Positions 46,671 through 55,740 are shown, counted from the first letter of the stretch. The stretch: DNA of 64,000 bases from Alphaproteobacteria bacterium (GCA_020850755.1 JADZEB010000018.1:234649-298648); one strand, 5' to 3'. Notes: generated by a model from the letters alone, not told the origin. Translations and numbers: made by a program.

Positions 46671-48218
46671 ATGACCGACCGCGTGCTGATCCTCGATTTC
46701 GGTTCCCAGGTCACCCAGCTGATCGCGCGGCGCGTGCGCGAAAGCGGGGTCTATTGCGAGGTCCATCCCTTCCATATGGCGCCCGAGAAGATCGCCGACT
46801 TCGCCCCGCGCGCGATCATCCTCTCCGGCGGGCCGGCCAGCGTGACCGAGGGCGCCTCGCCGCGCGCGCCCGCGATCGTGTTCGAACTCGACGTGCCGGT
46901 GCTCGGCATCTGCTACGGGCAGCAGACCATGTGCGCGGAGCTCGGCGGCGCGGTGGAAGGCAGCGATCATCGCGAGTTCGGCCGCGCCTTCGTCGATGTC
47001 GTCGATGACTGCGCCCTGTTCCACGGCGTCTGGGCCAAGGGCTCGCGCGAGCAGGTGTGGATGAGCCATGGCGACCGCGTCACGCGCCTGCCCGAGGGCT
47101 TCCGCGCGGTGGCGGTGAGCGAGGGCGCGCCCTTCGCCGCCATCGCCGACGATCACCGCCGCTTCTACGGCGTGCAGTTCCACCCCGAGGTGGTGCACAC
47201 CCCGCACGGGGCGGCGCTGTTGCGCAACTTCACCCACGCCGTTGCCGGCTGCGGCGGCGACTGGACCATGGGCGCCTTCCGCACCGCCGAGATCGCCAAG
47301 GTGCGCCGCCAGGTCGGGCATGGCCGTGTCATCTGCGGGCTTTCCGGCGGGGTCGATTCCGCCGTTGCCGCGGTGCTGATCCACGAGGCGATCGGCGATC
47401 AGCTCACCTGCATCTATGTCGATCACGGGCTGATGCGCGCGGGCGAGAGCGAGCAGGTGGTGGCCACCTTCCGCGACCGCTTCAACATCCGCCTGGTGCA
47501 TCGCGACGCCTCCGACCTCTTTCTCGGCAAGCTTGCCGGCGTTGCCGACCCCGAGCAGAAGCGCAAGATCATCGGCGCCACCTTCATCGACGTGTTCGAG
47601 GAGGAGGCGGCGAGGATCGGCGGCGCCGATCTCCTGGCCCAGGGCACGCTCTATCCGGACGTGATCGAGAGCGTGAGCTTCACCGGCGGGCCGTCGGTCA
47701 CGATCAAGAGCCACCACAATGTCGGCGGCCTGCCCGAGCGCATGCGCATGAAGCTGGTCGAGCCCTTGCGCGAGCTGTTCAAGGACGAGGTGCGCGCGCT
47801 TGGCCGCGAGCTCGGCCTGCCGGCGGAGATGGTGGGCCGCCACCCCTTCCCGGGGCCGGGGCTGGCGATCCGCATTCCGGGCGCGGTGACGCGCGAGAAG
47901 GCCGATCTCCTGCGCCGCGTCGATGCGATCTACCTGGAGGAGATCCGCTCGGCCGGCCTCTATGACGCGATCTGGCAGGCTTTCGCGGTGCTGCTGCCGG
48001 TGCGCACGGTCGGCGTGATGGGCGACGGGCGCACCTATGACCATGCCTGCGCGCTGCGCGCCGTGACCTCGACCGACGGCATGACCGCGGACGTGTTCCC
48101 CTTCGACATGGGCTTTTTGCTGCGCACGGCCAACCGGATCGTCAACGAGGTGCGCGGCATCAACCGCGTCACCTACGACATCACCTCCAAGCCGCCCGGA
48201 ACGATCGAGTGGGAGTAG
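46671..48218 (+). CDS. guaA: GMP synthase (glutamine-hydrolysing)
   Basis: The enzyme converts XMP to GMP using glutamine and ATP. The 515-residue product has a class I glutamine amidotransferase with nucleophile Cys in [11 protein letters not shown] and His/Glu in [10 protein letters not shown]. The ATP-pyrophosphatase P-loop [19 protein letters not shown] follows, then the dimerisation domain ending [15 protein letters not shown]. The ATG at 46671 gives the normal N-terminus [20 protein letters not shown]. It completes the guanine branch with guaB upstream. Confidence 0.97.
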   Translation: MTDRVLILDFGSQVTQLIARRVRESGVYCEVHPFHMAPEKIADFAPRAIILSGGPASVTEGASPRAPAIVFELDVPVLGICYGQQTMCAELGGAVEGSDHREFGRAFVDVVDDCALFHGVWAKGSREQVWMSHGDRVTRLPEGFRAVAVSEGAPFAAIADDHRRFYGVQFHPEVVHTPHGAALLRNFTHAVAGCGGDWTMGAFRTAEIAKVRRQVGHGRVICGLSGGVDSAVAAVLIHEAIGDQLTCIYVDHGLMRAGESEQVVATFRDRFNIRLVHRDASDLFLGKLAGVADPEQKRKIIGATFIDVFEEEAARIGGADLLAQGTLYPDVIESVSFTGGPSVTIKSHHNVGGLPERMRMKLVEPLRELFKDEVRALGRELGLPAEMVGRHPFPGPGLAIRIPGAVTREKADLLRRVDAIYLEEIRSAGLYDAIWQAFAVLLPVRTVGVMGDGRTYDHACALRAVTSTDGMTADVFPFDMGFLLRTANRIVNEVRGINRVTYDITSKPPGTIEWE

Positions 48219-48231
48219 GGGGGGCGCAGCC

Positions 48232-48435
48232 TCATTCCTGGCTGGTCAGGGTGAGATACATCAGCACCAGATAGACGCCCGGCACCAGGATCAGCACGCC
48301 CGCTTCCAGGATGGTCGGCGCCGGGCAGTTGCCCGCCCACATGCGGTAGCCGATGAAGGCGACGGCCGCCAGGATCACCGCCAGCCCGACATACCAGGGC
48401 GTCAGTCGATTGCGCTTGCCCGTACTCGCGTCCAT
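48232..48435 (-). CDS. 67-residue putative membrane protein
   Basis: This small protein has a charged N-terminus (MDASTGKRNRLT) and two hydrophobic segments (WYVGLAVILAAVAFIGYRMW and LEAGVLILVPGVYLVLMYLT) with a single Cys between them. AGGA precedes the ATG by six bases. It is convergent with guaA (13 bp apart). No family is recognised. Confidence 0.6.
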   Translation of the reverse strand: MDASTGKRNRLTPWYVGLAVILAAVAFIGYRMWAGNCPAPTILEAGVLILVPGVYLVLMYLTLTSQE

Positions 48436-48682
48436 GACATCCTCCGATCGGCCTATATGGCACTAAACTAGTGGATGCTGAATCGCGCGCGGCGGCATTG
48501 ATCCCGGTCAAACCAGCCGGCATGCGATGCGCATGCGCAGGGTGCCGGACGGGTTCCGGTCGGGCAGGACGAGAACGCCATGCCGCCATCAGTTGGCGCG
48601 GACGGGTAGCCGATGTGGAGGAGCAGGGATCGTGCGAGGCGAGGCCCGCGCCGGCCACGTGCCTCTGGCCTGGGTCCGCGGT

Positions 48683-49267
48683 TCAGGTGCCGGAGACACC
48701 GCCGCGATTCCACGGCATCAGCGCCAGCACGCGGGTCATGCCGCACCAGCCGCTCATCCCCGCGAACACCAGCCCCGCCCCGACGAAGCCTGGCACCGCC
48801 AGGAACCAGGGCGAAACCGCCAGCGTCAGCAGCACGCCGAGCAGGATGATCGTCCCGGCGCTGATCTGCACCTGCTGCATCATCGGCAATGGCGCGCGCG
48901 GGCTCTGCTCGACCGCCAGGCCGGCGGCCTTCCAGGCCTCGATCCCGCCCTCCAGCACATAGCCCTGGGCGCCGAGCGGCAGGAGCGAGGCCAGCCGCGC
49001 CGCCGCCATGTTGGTGCGGTTGCCGGTGCGGCAGAGGAACACCAAGTCGGCGCCAGCCGGGGCGGCGATCGGCGGGGCCAGCCGGCCGAGGGTGGAGAGC
49101 GGCAGGGGCCGCGAGCCGCCGATGCGCTCGCGCGTGAACTCGTCCGGCTCGCGCACATCGAGCATCAGCGCCCTGCCCTGCTGCACGCGCTCGGCCAGCG
49201 CGGCCGGGCCGATCGGGGGCAGGATCTCGGCGGTGGTGGGGGCGGTGGTGATGGGGGCGGTGTTCAT
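48683..49267 (-). CDS. rhodanese domain protein with C-terminal DUF2892 membrane region
   Basis: The 194-residue protein joins a rhodanese domain to two transmembrane helices. The rhodanese part has MLDVREPDEFTRERIGGSRP and the active-site loop LCRTGNRT with the persulfide-carrying Cys, then VLEGGIEAWKAAGLAV. The helices, QISAGTIILLGVLLTLAVSP and WFLAVPGFVGAGLVFAGM, form the DUF2892 (YgaP-like) part. It moves sulfane sulfur at the membrane. AGGA precedes ATG 49267; another ATG lies 9 bp upstream. It is read in the same direction as the BigR-type regulator. Confidence 0.92.
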   Translation of the reverse strand: MNTAPITTAPTTAEILPPIGPAALAERVQQGRALMLDVREPDEFTRERIGGSRPLPLSTLGRLAPPIAAPAGADLVFLCRTGNRTNMAAARLASLLPLGAQGYVLEGGIEAWKAAGLAVEQSPRAPLPMMQQVQISAGTIILLGVLLTLAVSPWFLAVPGFVGAGLVFAGMSGWCGMTRVLALMPWNRGGVSGT

Positions 49268-49410
49268 CGGGACCATCCTGGTCGGGTGCGGCGGACCCCG
49301 TGCGGCCGGCGGCGGCGGCACGGATTTCCTCGTGGTCGATAAGCGATTGGCGCGCGGCCTGGTCCGGTCAGACGGGAGCGCGCCGCCACCGCGCCCGAGC
49401 CGGCGCCGCC

Positions 49411-49764
49411 CTAGCGTGCCCGCCTGGGCGCGGCCCTGGTCATGGTCAGGTGCGGCGGGCAGTAGATCGAGGCCAACGTCTCGATCACGCGTGCTGCCTT
49501 GGGGTCGTGCAACCGGTAGTAGATCGTGGTCGAATCCCGTCGCGTCGCCACCAGCTTCTGGCGGCGCAGGCGGGCCAGATGTTGCGAGATCGCCGACTGG
49601 CTCAGCCCGATCGCGTTGACGATGTCGCCCACCGAGCGCTCGCCATCGACCAGCAGGCAGACGATCTGCAGCCGCCGCTCGTTGGCCAGCGCCTTGAGCA
49701 GGCTGGCGGCCTCGTGCGACTTGCGCGCGAAGGTGCGTTGATCGAGCTTCAAGGCTACATCCAT
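49411..49764 (-). CDS. ArsR-family persulfide sensor, BigR/SqrR/YgaV type
   Basis: The 117-residue winged-helix repressor has ALLKALANERRLQIVCLLV-like sequence with a Cys near residue 36. The recognition helix is IGLSQSAISQHLARLRRQKL, and a second Cys lies near 102 (LASIYCPPH). Two such cysteines, one in helix 2 and one near the end, are the sensing pair of BigR and SqrR, which form a tri- or tetrasulfide link with persulfides and release DNA. It represses sulfide-oxidation genes. It is divergent from the persulfide dioxygenase gene and upstream of the rhodanese gene. Confidence 0.9.
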   Translation of the reverse strand: MDVALKLDQRTFARKSHEAASLLKALANERRLQIVCLLVDGERSVGDIVNAIGLSQSAISQHLARLRRQKLVATRRDSTTIYYRLHDPKAARVIETLASIYCPPHLTMTRAAPRRAR

Positions 49765-49822
49765 GGGACGCTATACCCGTACCCTGTCCGATCCGGCGCC
49801 GGCCTTCTGCCGAATCGATATT

Positions 49823-49852
49823 TTGATTCATATTAGGACAGACTTATATTAA
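49823..49852. promoter_or_regulatory. promoter and AT-rich operator of the persulfide dioxygenase gene
   Basis: TTGATT (49823-49828) and TATATT (49845-49850) are 16 bp apart and face the metallo-hydrolase gene. Within them TTCATATTAG (49827) and CTTATATTAA (49843) form a direct repeat. The patch is strikingly AT-rich for this genome, as BigR operators are, and overlaps both promoter boxes. Confidence 0.6.
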
Positions 49853-49889
49853 CTGCAACTGCCGTCGTGACCGTTCGATGGAGAGCCGC

Positions 49890-50750
49890 ATGCGCCCCGA
49901 GGTCCGCACCTTCTTCCACGAGCCCACCAACACCGCAACCCACCTTGTCTGGGATCCGGCCACGCGCGATGCGGTGATCATCGATTCCGTGCTCGATTTC
50001 GATTTCAAGTCGGGCCGCACGGAAACCGGCTCGGCCGAGCGGGTGCTGGCGGCGGCGCGTGCGCTTGATCTCCGCATCGTCTGGCTGCTCGAGACCCATG
50101 TCCATGCCGACCATCTTTCCGCCGCGCCCTGGCTCAAGGACCAGACCGGCGCGCCGATCGGCATCGGCAGCCGCATCACCGAGACCCAGGCCACCTTCAA
50201 GCCGATCTTCAACGCCCAGGACGTGACGCCGGACGGCCGGCCCTTCGACAAGCTGTTCGCCGATGGCGAGCGGTTCCATCTCGGCCAGCTGATGGTCGAG
50301 GTGCTGCACACGCCCGGCCATACGCCCGCCTGCGCCACCTTCGTCATCGGCGATGCCGCCTTCGTCGGCGACACGCTGTTCATGCCCGATGCCGGCACCG
50401 CGCGCGCCGACTTCCCCGGCGGCGATGCGCGCACGCTCTATCGCTCGATCCGGCGCATCCTCGACCTGCCGGCGGGGACGCGGCTGTTCATCTGCCACGA
50501 CTACAAGGCGCCCGGCCGCGAGGCCTATGCCTGGGAAACCACGGTGGCCGAGGAACGCGCCCGCAACCCGCATGTGCGGGACGGCATCGCGGAGGAGGAT
50601 TTCGTCGCCATGCGCACGGCGCGCGACAAGACGCTCAGCATGCCGACCCTGATCATCCCATCGATCCAGGTGAACATGCGCGCGGGCCGGATGCCGCCGG
50701 CGGATACGGACGGGCATGTGTATCTGCGCTGGCCGCTGAACCGGTTATAA
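49890..50750 (+). CDS. MBL-fold metallo-hydrolase, ETHE1/Blh-type persulfide dioxygenase
   Basis: The protein of about 286 residues has the metal motif LETHVHADHLSAAPWL, HTPGHTPACATFVI, FVGDTLFMPDAGTARADFPG and FICHDYKAPGR, which mark the ETHE1-like branch that oxidises glutathione persulfide to sulfite. The divergent BigR-type repressor supports this. ATG 49890 is preferred because GGAGAG lies four bases before it; an in-frame ATG at 49878 is possible. The OsmC gene follows 69 bp later. Confidence 0.92.
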   Translation: MRPEVRTFFHEPTNTATHLVWDPATRDAVIIDSVLDFDFKSGRTETGSAERVLAAARALDLRIVWLLETHVHADHLSAAPWLKDQTGAPIGIGSRITETQATFKPIFNAQDVTPDGRPFDKLFADGERFHLGQLMVEVLHTPGHTPACATFVIGDAAFVGDTLFMPDAGTARADFPGGDARTLYRSIRRILDLPAGTRLFICHDYKAPGREAYAWETTVAEERARNPHVRDGIAEEDFVAMRTARDKTLSMPTLIIPSIQVNMRAGRMPPADTDGHVYLRWPLNRL

Positions 50751-50819
50751 GGGGGCGACCGGGAACGGGGCGCGCCCCTCCCTTGCCGATCCGGCCACCA
50801 CGATGGAGAGAGACGACCC

Positions 50820-51293
50820 ATGAACGAGCATGCCAAGCCCACCATCGTCACCGTGGGCGAGAGCGGCCTCGGCCCCTACGGGCAGATCGTGGTCGCCGAC
50901 CGGCATGTGCTTTCGGCCGACGAGGGCGAGGCGCTTGGCGGGCGCGACACCGGGCCCACGCCCTACCAGCTCCTTGCCGCCGGGCTCGGCGCCTGCACAG
51001 CGATCACGGTGCGCATGTATGCTGCGCGCAAGGAATGGCCGCTCGAACGCATCTCGGTGCAGGTCACGCACGAGAAGCTCGATGGCCGCCCCTCCGGCCC
51101 CGACAAGTTCGCCCGGCTGCTGACGCTGGAAGGCCCGCTCTCCGAGGGGCAGCGGACGCGGCTGCTGGAGATCGCCAACAAATGCCCGGTGCACCAGACC
51201 CTCGGGCGGGCGAACCCGATCGAGACCGCGCTTGCCCCGCTGCCGGGCGCGGCAGCAGGGCAGGCGGCAGCAGAGCAGGCGGCGGCCGGCTAG
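50820..51293 (+). CDS. OsmC family protein
   Basis: The 157-residue protein has the two redox cysteines of OsmC/Ohr proteins, in LLAAGLGACTAITVRMYA and LEIANKCPVHQTLG, and the SVQVTHEKLD strand. Such proteins reduce organic hydroperoxides. The YhfA-like branch with an RDTGPTPYQLLAAGLGAC start often sits with sulfur genes. GGAGAGAG precedes the ATG. The tail is Ala/Gln-rich and low-complexity. It is probably in the same transcript as the persulfide dioxygenase. Confidence 0.9.
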   Translation: MNEHAKPTIVTVGESGLGPYGQIVVADRHVLSADEGEALGGRDTGPTPYQLLAAGLGACTAITVRMYAARKEWPLERISVQVTHEKLDGRPSGPDKFARLLTLEGPLSEGQRTRLLEIANKCPVHQTLGRANPIETALAPLPGAAAGQAAAEQAAAG

Positions 51294-51340
51294 GACCGCC
51301 CCCCCCGGCCAGGACCGCCCGGTTGGGACCGCCCTGTTGG

Positions 51341-51480
51341 CCAGGGCGCGCCCAGGACAGGTCCCGTTCGGCTGATCGAAGCCGAACGGGGCGCGTGCCC
51401 GAGGACCTTGAGGATTGCGAGCAGCTTGGTCCGTCGCGGTGGGACCGCAGCGCGGTTCGACCAGGACGGACGCTGCTCTA
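51341..51480. repeat. paired-palindrome intergenic repeat, copy 3
   Basis: Stem A contains the perfect inner arms CCCGTTCGGCT (51363-51373) and AGCCGAACGGG (51380-51390). The linker reads GATTGCGAGCAG, and stem B spans about 51429-51470. The right end CGCTGCTCTA places the CTA (51478-51480) that is the TAG stop of the NIPSNAP gene on the minus strand, as in copy 1. Confidence 0.85.
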
Positions 51481-51798
51481 GGCGCGCGGGGGCTGGTAGA
51501 AGGGCGCCGGGCGCAGGAGCTTGGTCTCCTGGCTCAGCACCAGCCCGGCACCCTTGCTCAGATACTCGTCCCAGGCCGGATCGGCGTTGCGCACGGCGCG
51601 GCGCTTTTCCATGTCCGCCATGCTGTCATAGCCCCAGAGATGCACCACCTGGTTGAGCGGCCCGACCTCGGTGACATAGAAGCCGAGCAGCGGGCCAAGA
51701 TGGCGGCGCTGCACCGGCATGCCGAACTGCTCGAACAGGCGCAGGAACTCGCCCATCTTGCGCGGGGCGATGGTGTAGGTGCGGTGGTCGATGATCAT
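51478..51798 (-). CDS. NIPSNAP family protein
   Basis: The 106-residue protein has the dimeric ferredoxin-like fold signature MIIDHRTYTIAPRKMGEFLR, GPLLGFYVTEVGPLNQVVHL and WGYDSMADMEKRRA. NIPSNAP proteins are small cytosolic domains without a settled function. ATG 51798 follows AGGAG. An NrdR-type box lies about 160 bp upstream, between this gene and nrdA. Its stop comes from palindromic repeat copy 3. Confidence 0.9.
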   Translation of the reverse strand: MIIDHRTYTIAPRKMGEFLRLFEQFGMPVQRRHLGPLLGFYVTEVGPLNQVVHLWGYDSMADMEKRRAVRNADPAWDEYLSKGAGLVLSQETKLLRPAPFYQPPRA

Positions 51799-51958
51799 GG
51801 CGATGGGCGCTCCTGTTGGGGGCGGGGCGGTAGGGCCTCGGCCGGCGCGGCGGGTTGTCCCGGCCAAGCCCGGCTGCCCGAGCCTGCCCGTCGTTCCCGA
51901 GTCGGGGCGAGGGGGCCAGCCCCGACTCGCGCGATTGCGCGCGGTTTTCGCCTGAATT

Positions 51959-51974
51959 ACACAATATCTTGTGT
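51959..51974. promoter_or_regulatory. NrdR box 1 (isolated)
   Basis: ACACAATATCTTGTGT matches the NrdR consensus almost perfectly and is palindromic. It lies 467 bp upstream of nrdA and 161 bp upstream of the divergent NIPSNAP gene. A weak partner (CTACAAGCGATGGGGT, 51991-52006) lies 32 bp downstream by centres. Confidence 0.75.
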
Positions 51975-52316
51975 TCATGCGCGCCTTCGCCTACAAGCGA
52001 TGGGGTGTGGGCGGCAGTCCTGGCGCTTTGGCGATCGGTCGGTGAAACCGCTGTGAAACCTGGGCAAAGCGTGGATTTCCCGCCCCGCCGCGGCGCGCGT
52101 GGCATCGCCGGGAGGCAGGGCTTGTGAATCGCAAGGATATCGGGGAGAGGGCGATCATGGCGCTTCCAGCAGCGCGGTCCAAAGCGGCAAGGTCGTGGCC
52201 GGCGGTGCTGGCGGGCCCTCGCGCCACGCGCCCCGACGGCTGCCGATAGCGATGGTTCAGGCCGGAACGGAGGCGGAACCCCGGCCGAAAACAATGACTT
52301 TCCCGAGTCGCAAGTG

Positions 52317-52364
52317 ACCCCACATCTCGTGGGTTCTTCAAAGCCTTGCACCAATATGTTGATC
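52317..52364. promoter_or_regulatory. paired NrdR-like boxes before nrdA
   Basis: ACCCCACATCTCGTGG (52317-52332) and CACCAATATGTTGATC (52349-52364) match box 1 at about 12 and 9 of 16 positions. Their centres are 32 bp apart, three helical turns, the usual spacing of NrdR pairs. They lie 77-124 bp before the nrdA start. Each alone is weak; the spacing and place make the pair credible. Confidence 0.55.
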
Positions 52365-52440
52365 CAGAGCTTTACCTCATGCATCCTGTCCGCCCGCTGC
52401 CACCGGATTCGGCAGCCGGGGGGAAACGTGGAGGGGCAAC

Positions 52441-54330
52441 GTGCTTGATGTCGTTCAGCTAGAAGGCCGTCACCAGGTTCGGGTGGATCGCGCGCGCGAC
52501 GCTTTGTTGACCGAGTTCGGCAAGGCGACGCTCACCGACCGCTACCTGATGCCGGGCGAGGGCTTCCAGGACCTGTTCGCCCGCGTTTCCAGCTATTACG
52601 GCGACGATGCCGCCCATGCCCAGCGCCTCTACGACTACATGTCGCGGCTGTGGTTCATGCCGGCAACGCCGGTGCTGTCGAATGGCGGCACCAATCGCGG
52701 CCTGCCGATCAGCTGCTTCCTGAACGAAGCCTCCGACAGCCTCGATGGCATCGTCGGGCTGTGGAACGAGAATGTCTGGCTGGCCGCGCGCGGCGGCGGC
52801 ATCGGCAGCTACTGGGGCAATCTGCGCTCGATCGGCGAGAAGGTCGGCCAGAACGGCAAGACCTCGGGCATCATCCCCTTCATCCGCGTGATGGACAGCC
52901 TGACGCTGGCGATCAGCCAGGGCAGCCTGCGCCGCGGCTCGGCCGCCGTCTATCTGCCGGTCTCGCACCCCGAGATCGAGGAGTTCTCCGAGATCCGCCG
53001 CCCCACTGGCGGCGATCCCAACCGCAAGGCGCTCAACCTCCATCACGGCGTGCTGGTTTCCGACGCCTTCATGCGCGCGGTGGAGAAGGACGAGGAATGG
53101 CCCCTCACCAGCCCCAAGGACGGGCGGGTGATCCGCACCATCTCGGCCCGCGGCCTCTGGATCCGCATCCTGACCAGCCGGATCGAGACGGGCGAGCCCT
53201 ACATCGTCTACAGCGACACCGTGAACCGCCAGATGCCCGAGCACCACAAGCTCGCCGGGCTGACGGTGAAGACCTCGAACCTCTGCTCCGAGATCACGCT
53301 GCCCACCGGGATCGATCATCTCGGCAAGCAGCGCACGGCGGTGTGCTGCCTCTCCTCGCTCAACCTCGAGACCTACGAGGAGTGGAAGGACCATCCCGTG
53401 TTCATCGAGGACGTGATGCGCTTCCTCGACAATGTGCTGCAGGACTTCATCGACCGCGCGCCGGCGGAAATGGCGCGCGCCACCTATTCGGCCATGCGCG
53501 AGCGCTCGGTCGGGCTCGGCGTGATGGGCTTCCACTCCTTTCTGCAGAAGAACAACATCCCGTTCGAGAGCGTGATCGCCAAGGTGTGGAACAAGAAGAT
53601 GTTCCGCCATATCCGCGCCCAGGCGGATGCCGCCAGCCGCGTGCTGGCCGAGGAGCGCGGGCCCTGCCCCGATGCCGCCGACTACGGCATCATGGAGCGC
53701 TTCTCAAACAAGATGGCGATCGCGCCCACCGCCTCGATCTCGGTTATCGCCGGCAATTCCTCGCCCGGGATCGAGCCGATCGCGGCCAACGTGTTCCTGC
53801 AGAAGACGCTCTCGGGCAGCTTCACGGTGCGCAACCGCTACCTGGAGAAGCTCTTGGACGAGAAGGGCCGCAACGACGAGGAGACCTGGAGCTCGATCAC
53901 CACCTCCAAGGGCTCGGTGCAGCATCTCGACTTCCTGAACGAGCACGAGAAGGCGGTGTTCAAGACCGCCTACGAGCTCGACCAGCGTTGGGTGATCGAG
54001 CATGCGGCCGACCGCACGCCCTATATCTGCCAGTCGCAGAGCGTGAACGTGTTCCTGCCGGCCAATGTGCACAAGCGCGACCTGCACCAGATCCACCTGA
54101 TGGCGTGGAAGCGCGGGCTGAAGAGCCTCTACTACTGCCGCTCGCTGTCGATCCAGCGCGCCGATGTGGTGAGCGAGAAGCCGGTGCAGGTGGCGGTGGC
54201 GGCGACCGCCGAATCGCCGCGCCCTGCGGCCGGCGAGCAGGGCTCGCTCAACCTGGTCACGGCCGCGGCCGCCGCGGCGGCGGCGAGCGGCGAGGGCAAC
54301 AGGTACGAGGAATGCCTCGCTTGCCAGTAG
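52441..54330 (+). CDS. nrdA: ribonucleoside-diphosphate reductase, alpha subunit, without ATP-cone
   Basis: The class I large subunit (629 residues) makes deoxynucleotides. All catalytic elements are visible: Cys in GLPISCFLNEA, NLCSE in VKTSNLCSEITLP, the partner Cys in AVCCLSSLNL, the YY pair in LKSLYYCRSLS, and the C-terminal redox pair in EECLACQ. There is no N-terminal ATP-cone of about 90 residues; the protein starts directly in the catalytic domain. The GTG start follows GGAGGGG by five bases. A 14-bp repeat array begins in its last codons. nrdB follows. Confidence 0.94.
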   Translation: MLDVVQLEGRHQVRVDRARDALLTEFGKATLTDRYLMPGEGFQDLFARVSSYYGDDAAHAQRLYDYMSRLWFMPATPVLSNGGTNRGLPISCFLNEASDSLDGIVGLWNENVWLAARGGGIGSYWGNLRSIGEKVGQNGKTSGIIPFIRVMDSLTLAISQGSLRRGSAAVYLPVSHPEIEEFSEIRRPTGGDPNRKALNLHHGVLVSDAFMRAVEKDEEWPLTSPKDGRVIRTISARGLWIRILTSRIETGEPYIVYSDTVNRQMPEHHKLAGLTVKTSNLCSEITLPTGIDHLGKQRTAVCCLSSLNLETYEEWKDHPVFIEDVMRFLDNVLQDFIDRAPAEMARATYSAMRERSVGLGVMGFHSFLQKNNIPFESVIAKVWNKKMFRHIRAQADAASRVLAEERGPCPDAADYGIMERFSNKMAIAPTASISVIAGNSSPGIEPIAANVFLQKTLSGSFTVRNRYLEKLLDEKGRNDEETWSSITTSKGSVQHLDFLNEHEKAVFKTAYELDQRWVIEHAADRTPYICQSQSVNVFLPANVHKRDLHQIHLMAWKRGLKSLYYCRSLSIQRADVVSEKPVQVAVAATAESPRPAAGEQGSLNLVTAAAAAAAASGEGNRYEECLACQ

Positions 54331-54387
54331 GCGCTTGCCAGTAGGCGCCTGCCATTAGGCGCCTGCCAGCAGCGGCCTGCCGGTAGG
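54318..54387. repeat. 14-bp tandem repeat over the nrdA stop codon, five copies
   Basis: The unit cgcttgccagtagg starts at 54318 in the last codons of nrdA and repeats at 54332, 54346, 54360 and 54374 with growing divergence. Most units keep a TAG, so the array looks like duplication of the nrdA end into the nrdA-nrdB gap. Confidence 0.92.
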
Positions 54388-54618
54388 GGGCAGGCGCGGG
54401 ACCGAGGCGCACGGAGAGCAGGGGAAACGAAGGGCGTCGCGGCGGGATGGCGCGGCGCCATGCGGGCAAGCCTCGCGGCCGGGACGGCAGGCGCACCACA
54501 GCGCAAGCCGCTCCGGCCGCGCCTCTCTAGCGGCCCCCGGGAAAGGGCCGCGCGGGGGCGGGGCATCGCCAGACCGGGCAAGGCGAGACGAAAGTCGATA
54601 GGGACAGAGGACCACAGC

Positions 54619-55740
54619 ATGTCAGCCAGCACGACCAGCAAGCCGAAGGCCAAGACGGGCAGCGGCCAGGGCATCGAGCCCGGCGCCGAGATCGCGGTGA
54701 GGATGGACCTCCTCACCGAGAACCCGGTCTACAAGCCGTTCCGCTACCCCTGGGCCTATGACGCCTGGCTGACGCAGCAGCGCATCCACTGGCTGCCCGA
54801 GGAGGTGCCGCTCGCCGACGATGTCAAGGACTGGCACCGCAACCTGAGCGACGGGGAGCGCAACCTGCTGACGCAGATCTTCCGCTTCTTCACCCAGGCC
54901 GATGTGGAAGTGAACAACTGCTACATGAAGCACTATTCGCAGGTGTTCAAGCCGACCGAGGTGCTGATGATGCTCTCGGCCTTCTCCAACATCGAGACCA
55001 TCCACATCGCCGCCTATTCGCACCTGCTCGACACGATCGGGATGCCCGAGATCGAGTACCAGGCCTTCCTCAAATACAAGGAGATGAAGGACAAGTACGA
55101 CTACATGCAGACCTTCCGCGTCGACAGCAAGCCCGAGATCGCCAAGACGCTCGCGGCCTTCGGCGCCTTCACCGAGGGGCTGCAGCTGTTCGCCTCCTTC
55201 GCGATCCTGATGAACTTCCCGCGCTTCAACAAGATGAAGGGCATGGGCCAGATCGTGTCCTGGTCGGTGCGCGACGAGACCCTGCACTGCATCTCGGTGA
55301 TCCGGCTGTTCCGCACCTTCGTCGCCGAGAACCCGGAGATCTGGACCGAGGAATTGCAGCGCGAGATCGCGCTGATCTGCGCCACCATCGTCGATCACGA
55401 GGACGCGTTCATCGACCTCGCCTTCGAGCTTGGCGGCGTGCAGGGCCTCACCGCCGAGGGCGTCAAGCAGTATATCCGCTACATCGCCGACCGGCGCCTC
55501 CAGCAGCTCGGCCTGTCGCCGCTCTACAACATCGAGAAGAATCCGCTGCCCTGGCTCGACGAGATGATGAACGCGGTCGAGCACACCAATTTCTTCGAGA
55601 ACCGCGCCACCGAATATTCCAAGGCCTCGACCACCGGCACCTGGGAAGAAGCCTTCACCGACCAGGTCTTCGCCGCCGCCGAGCCGGGGGCGGGCGGGAT
55701 GGTGGCGCTGCCGCCGACCCACGGGCCGAGCAAGGAATAG
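54619..55740 (+). CDS. nrdB: ribonucleoside-diphosphate reductase, beta subunit
   Basis: The 373-residue radical-generating subunit has the diiron ligands and radical Tyr in FSNIETIHIAAYSHLLDTIG (E-x2-H-x3-Y), the second cluster EGLQLFASFAILMNF and VRDETLHCISVIRLF. It has no ATP-cone either. ATG 54619 follows AGAGGA and gives MSASTTSKPKAKTGSGQGIE; the frame is open upstream but low-complexity. It is separated from nrdA by 288 bp containing the 14-bp array. Confidence 0.94.
   Translation: MSASTTSKPKAKTGSGQGIEPGAEIAVRMDLLTENPVYKPFRYPWAYDAWLTQQRIHWLPEEVPLADDVKDWHRNLSDGERNLLTQIFRFFTQADVEVNNCYMKHYSQVFKPTEVLMMLSAFSNIETIHIAAYSHLLDTIGMPEIEYQAFLKYKEMKDKYDYMQTFRVDSKPEIAKTLAAFGAFTEGLQLFASFAILMNFPRFNKMKGMGQIVSWSVRDETLHCISVIRLFRTFVAENPEIWTEELQREIALICATIVDHEDAFIDLAFELGGVQGLTAEGVKQYIRYIADRRLQQLGLSPLYNIEKNPLPWLDEMMNAVEHTNFFENRATEYSKASTTGTWEEAFTDQVFAAAEPGAGGMVALPPTHGPSKE

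Noticed and set aside
51855..52127. 90-residue plus-strand open frame between NIPSNAP and nrdA
   Set aside because: There is no ribosome-binding site and no recognisable protein character, and it covers the strong NrdR box.
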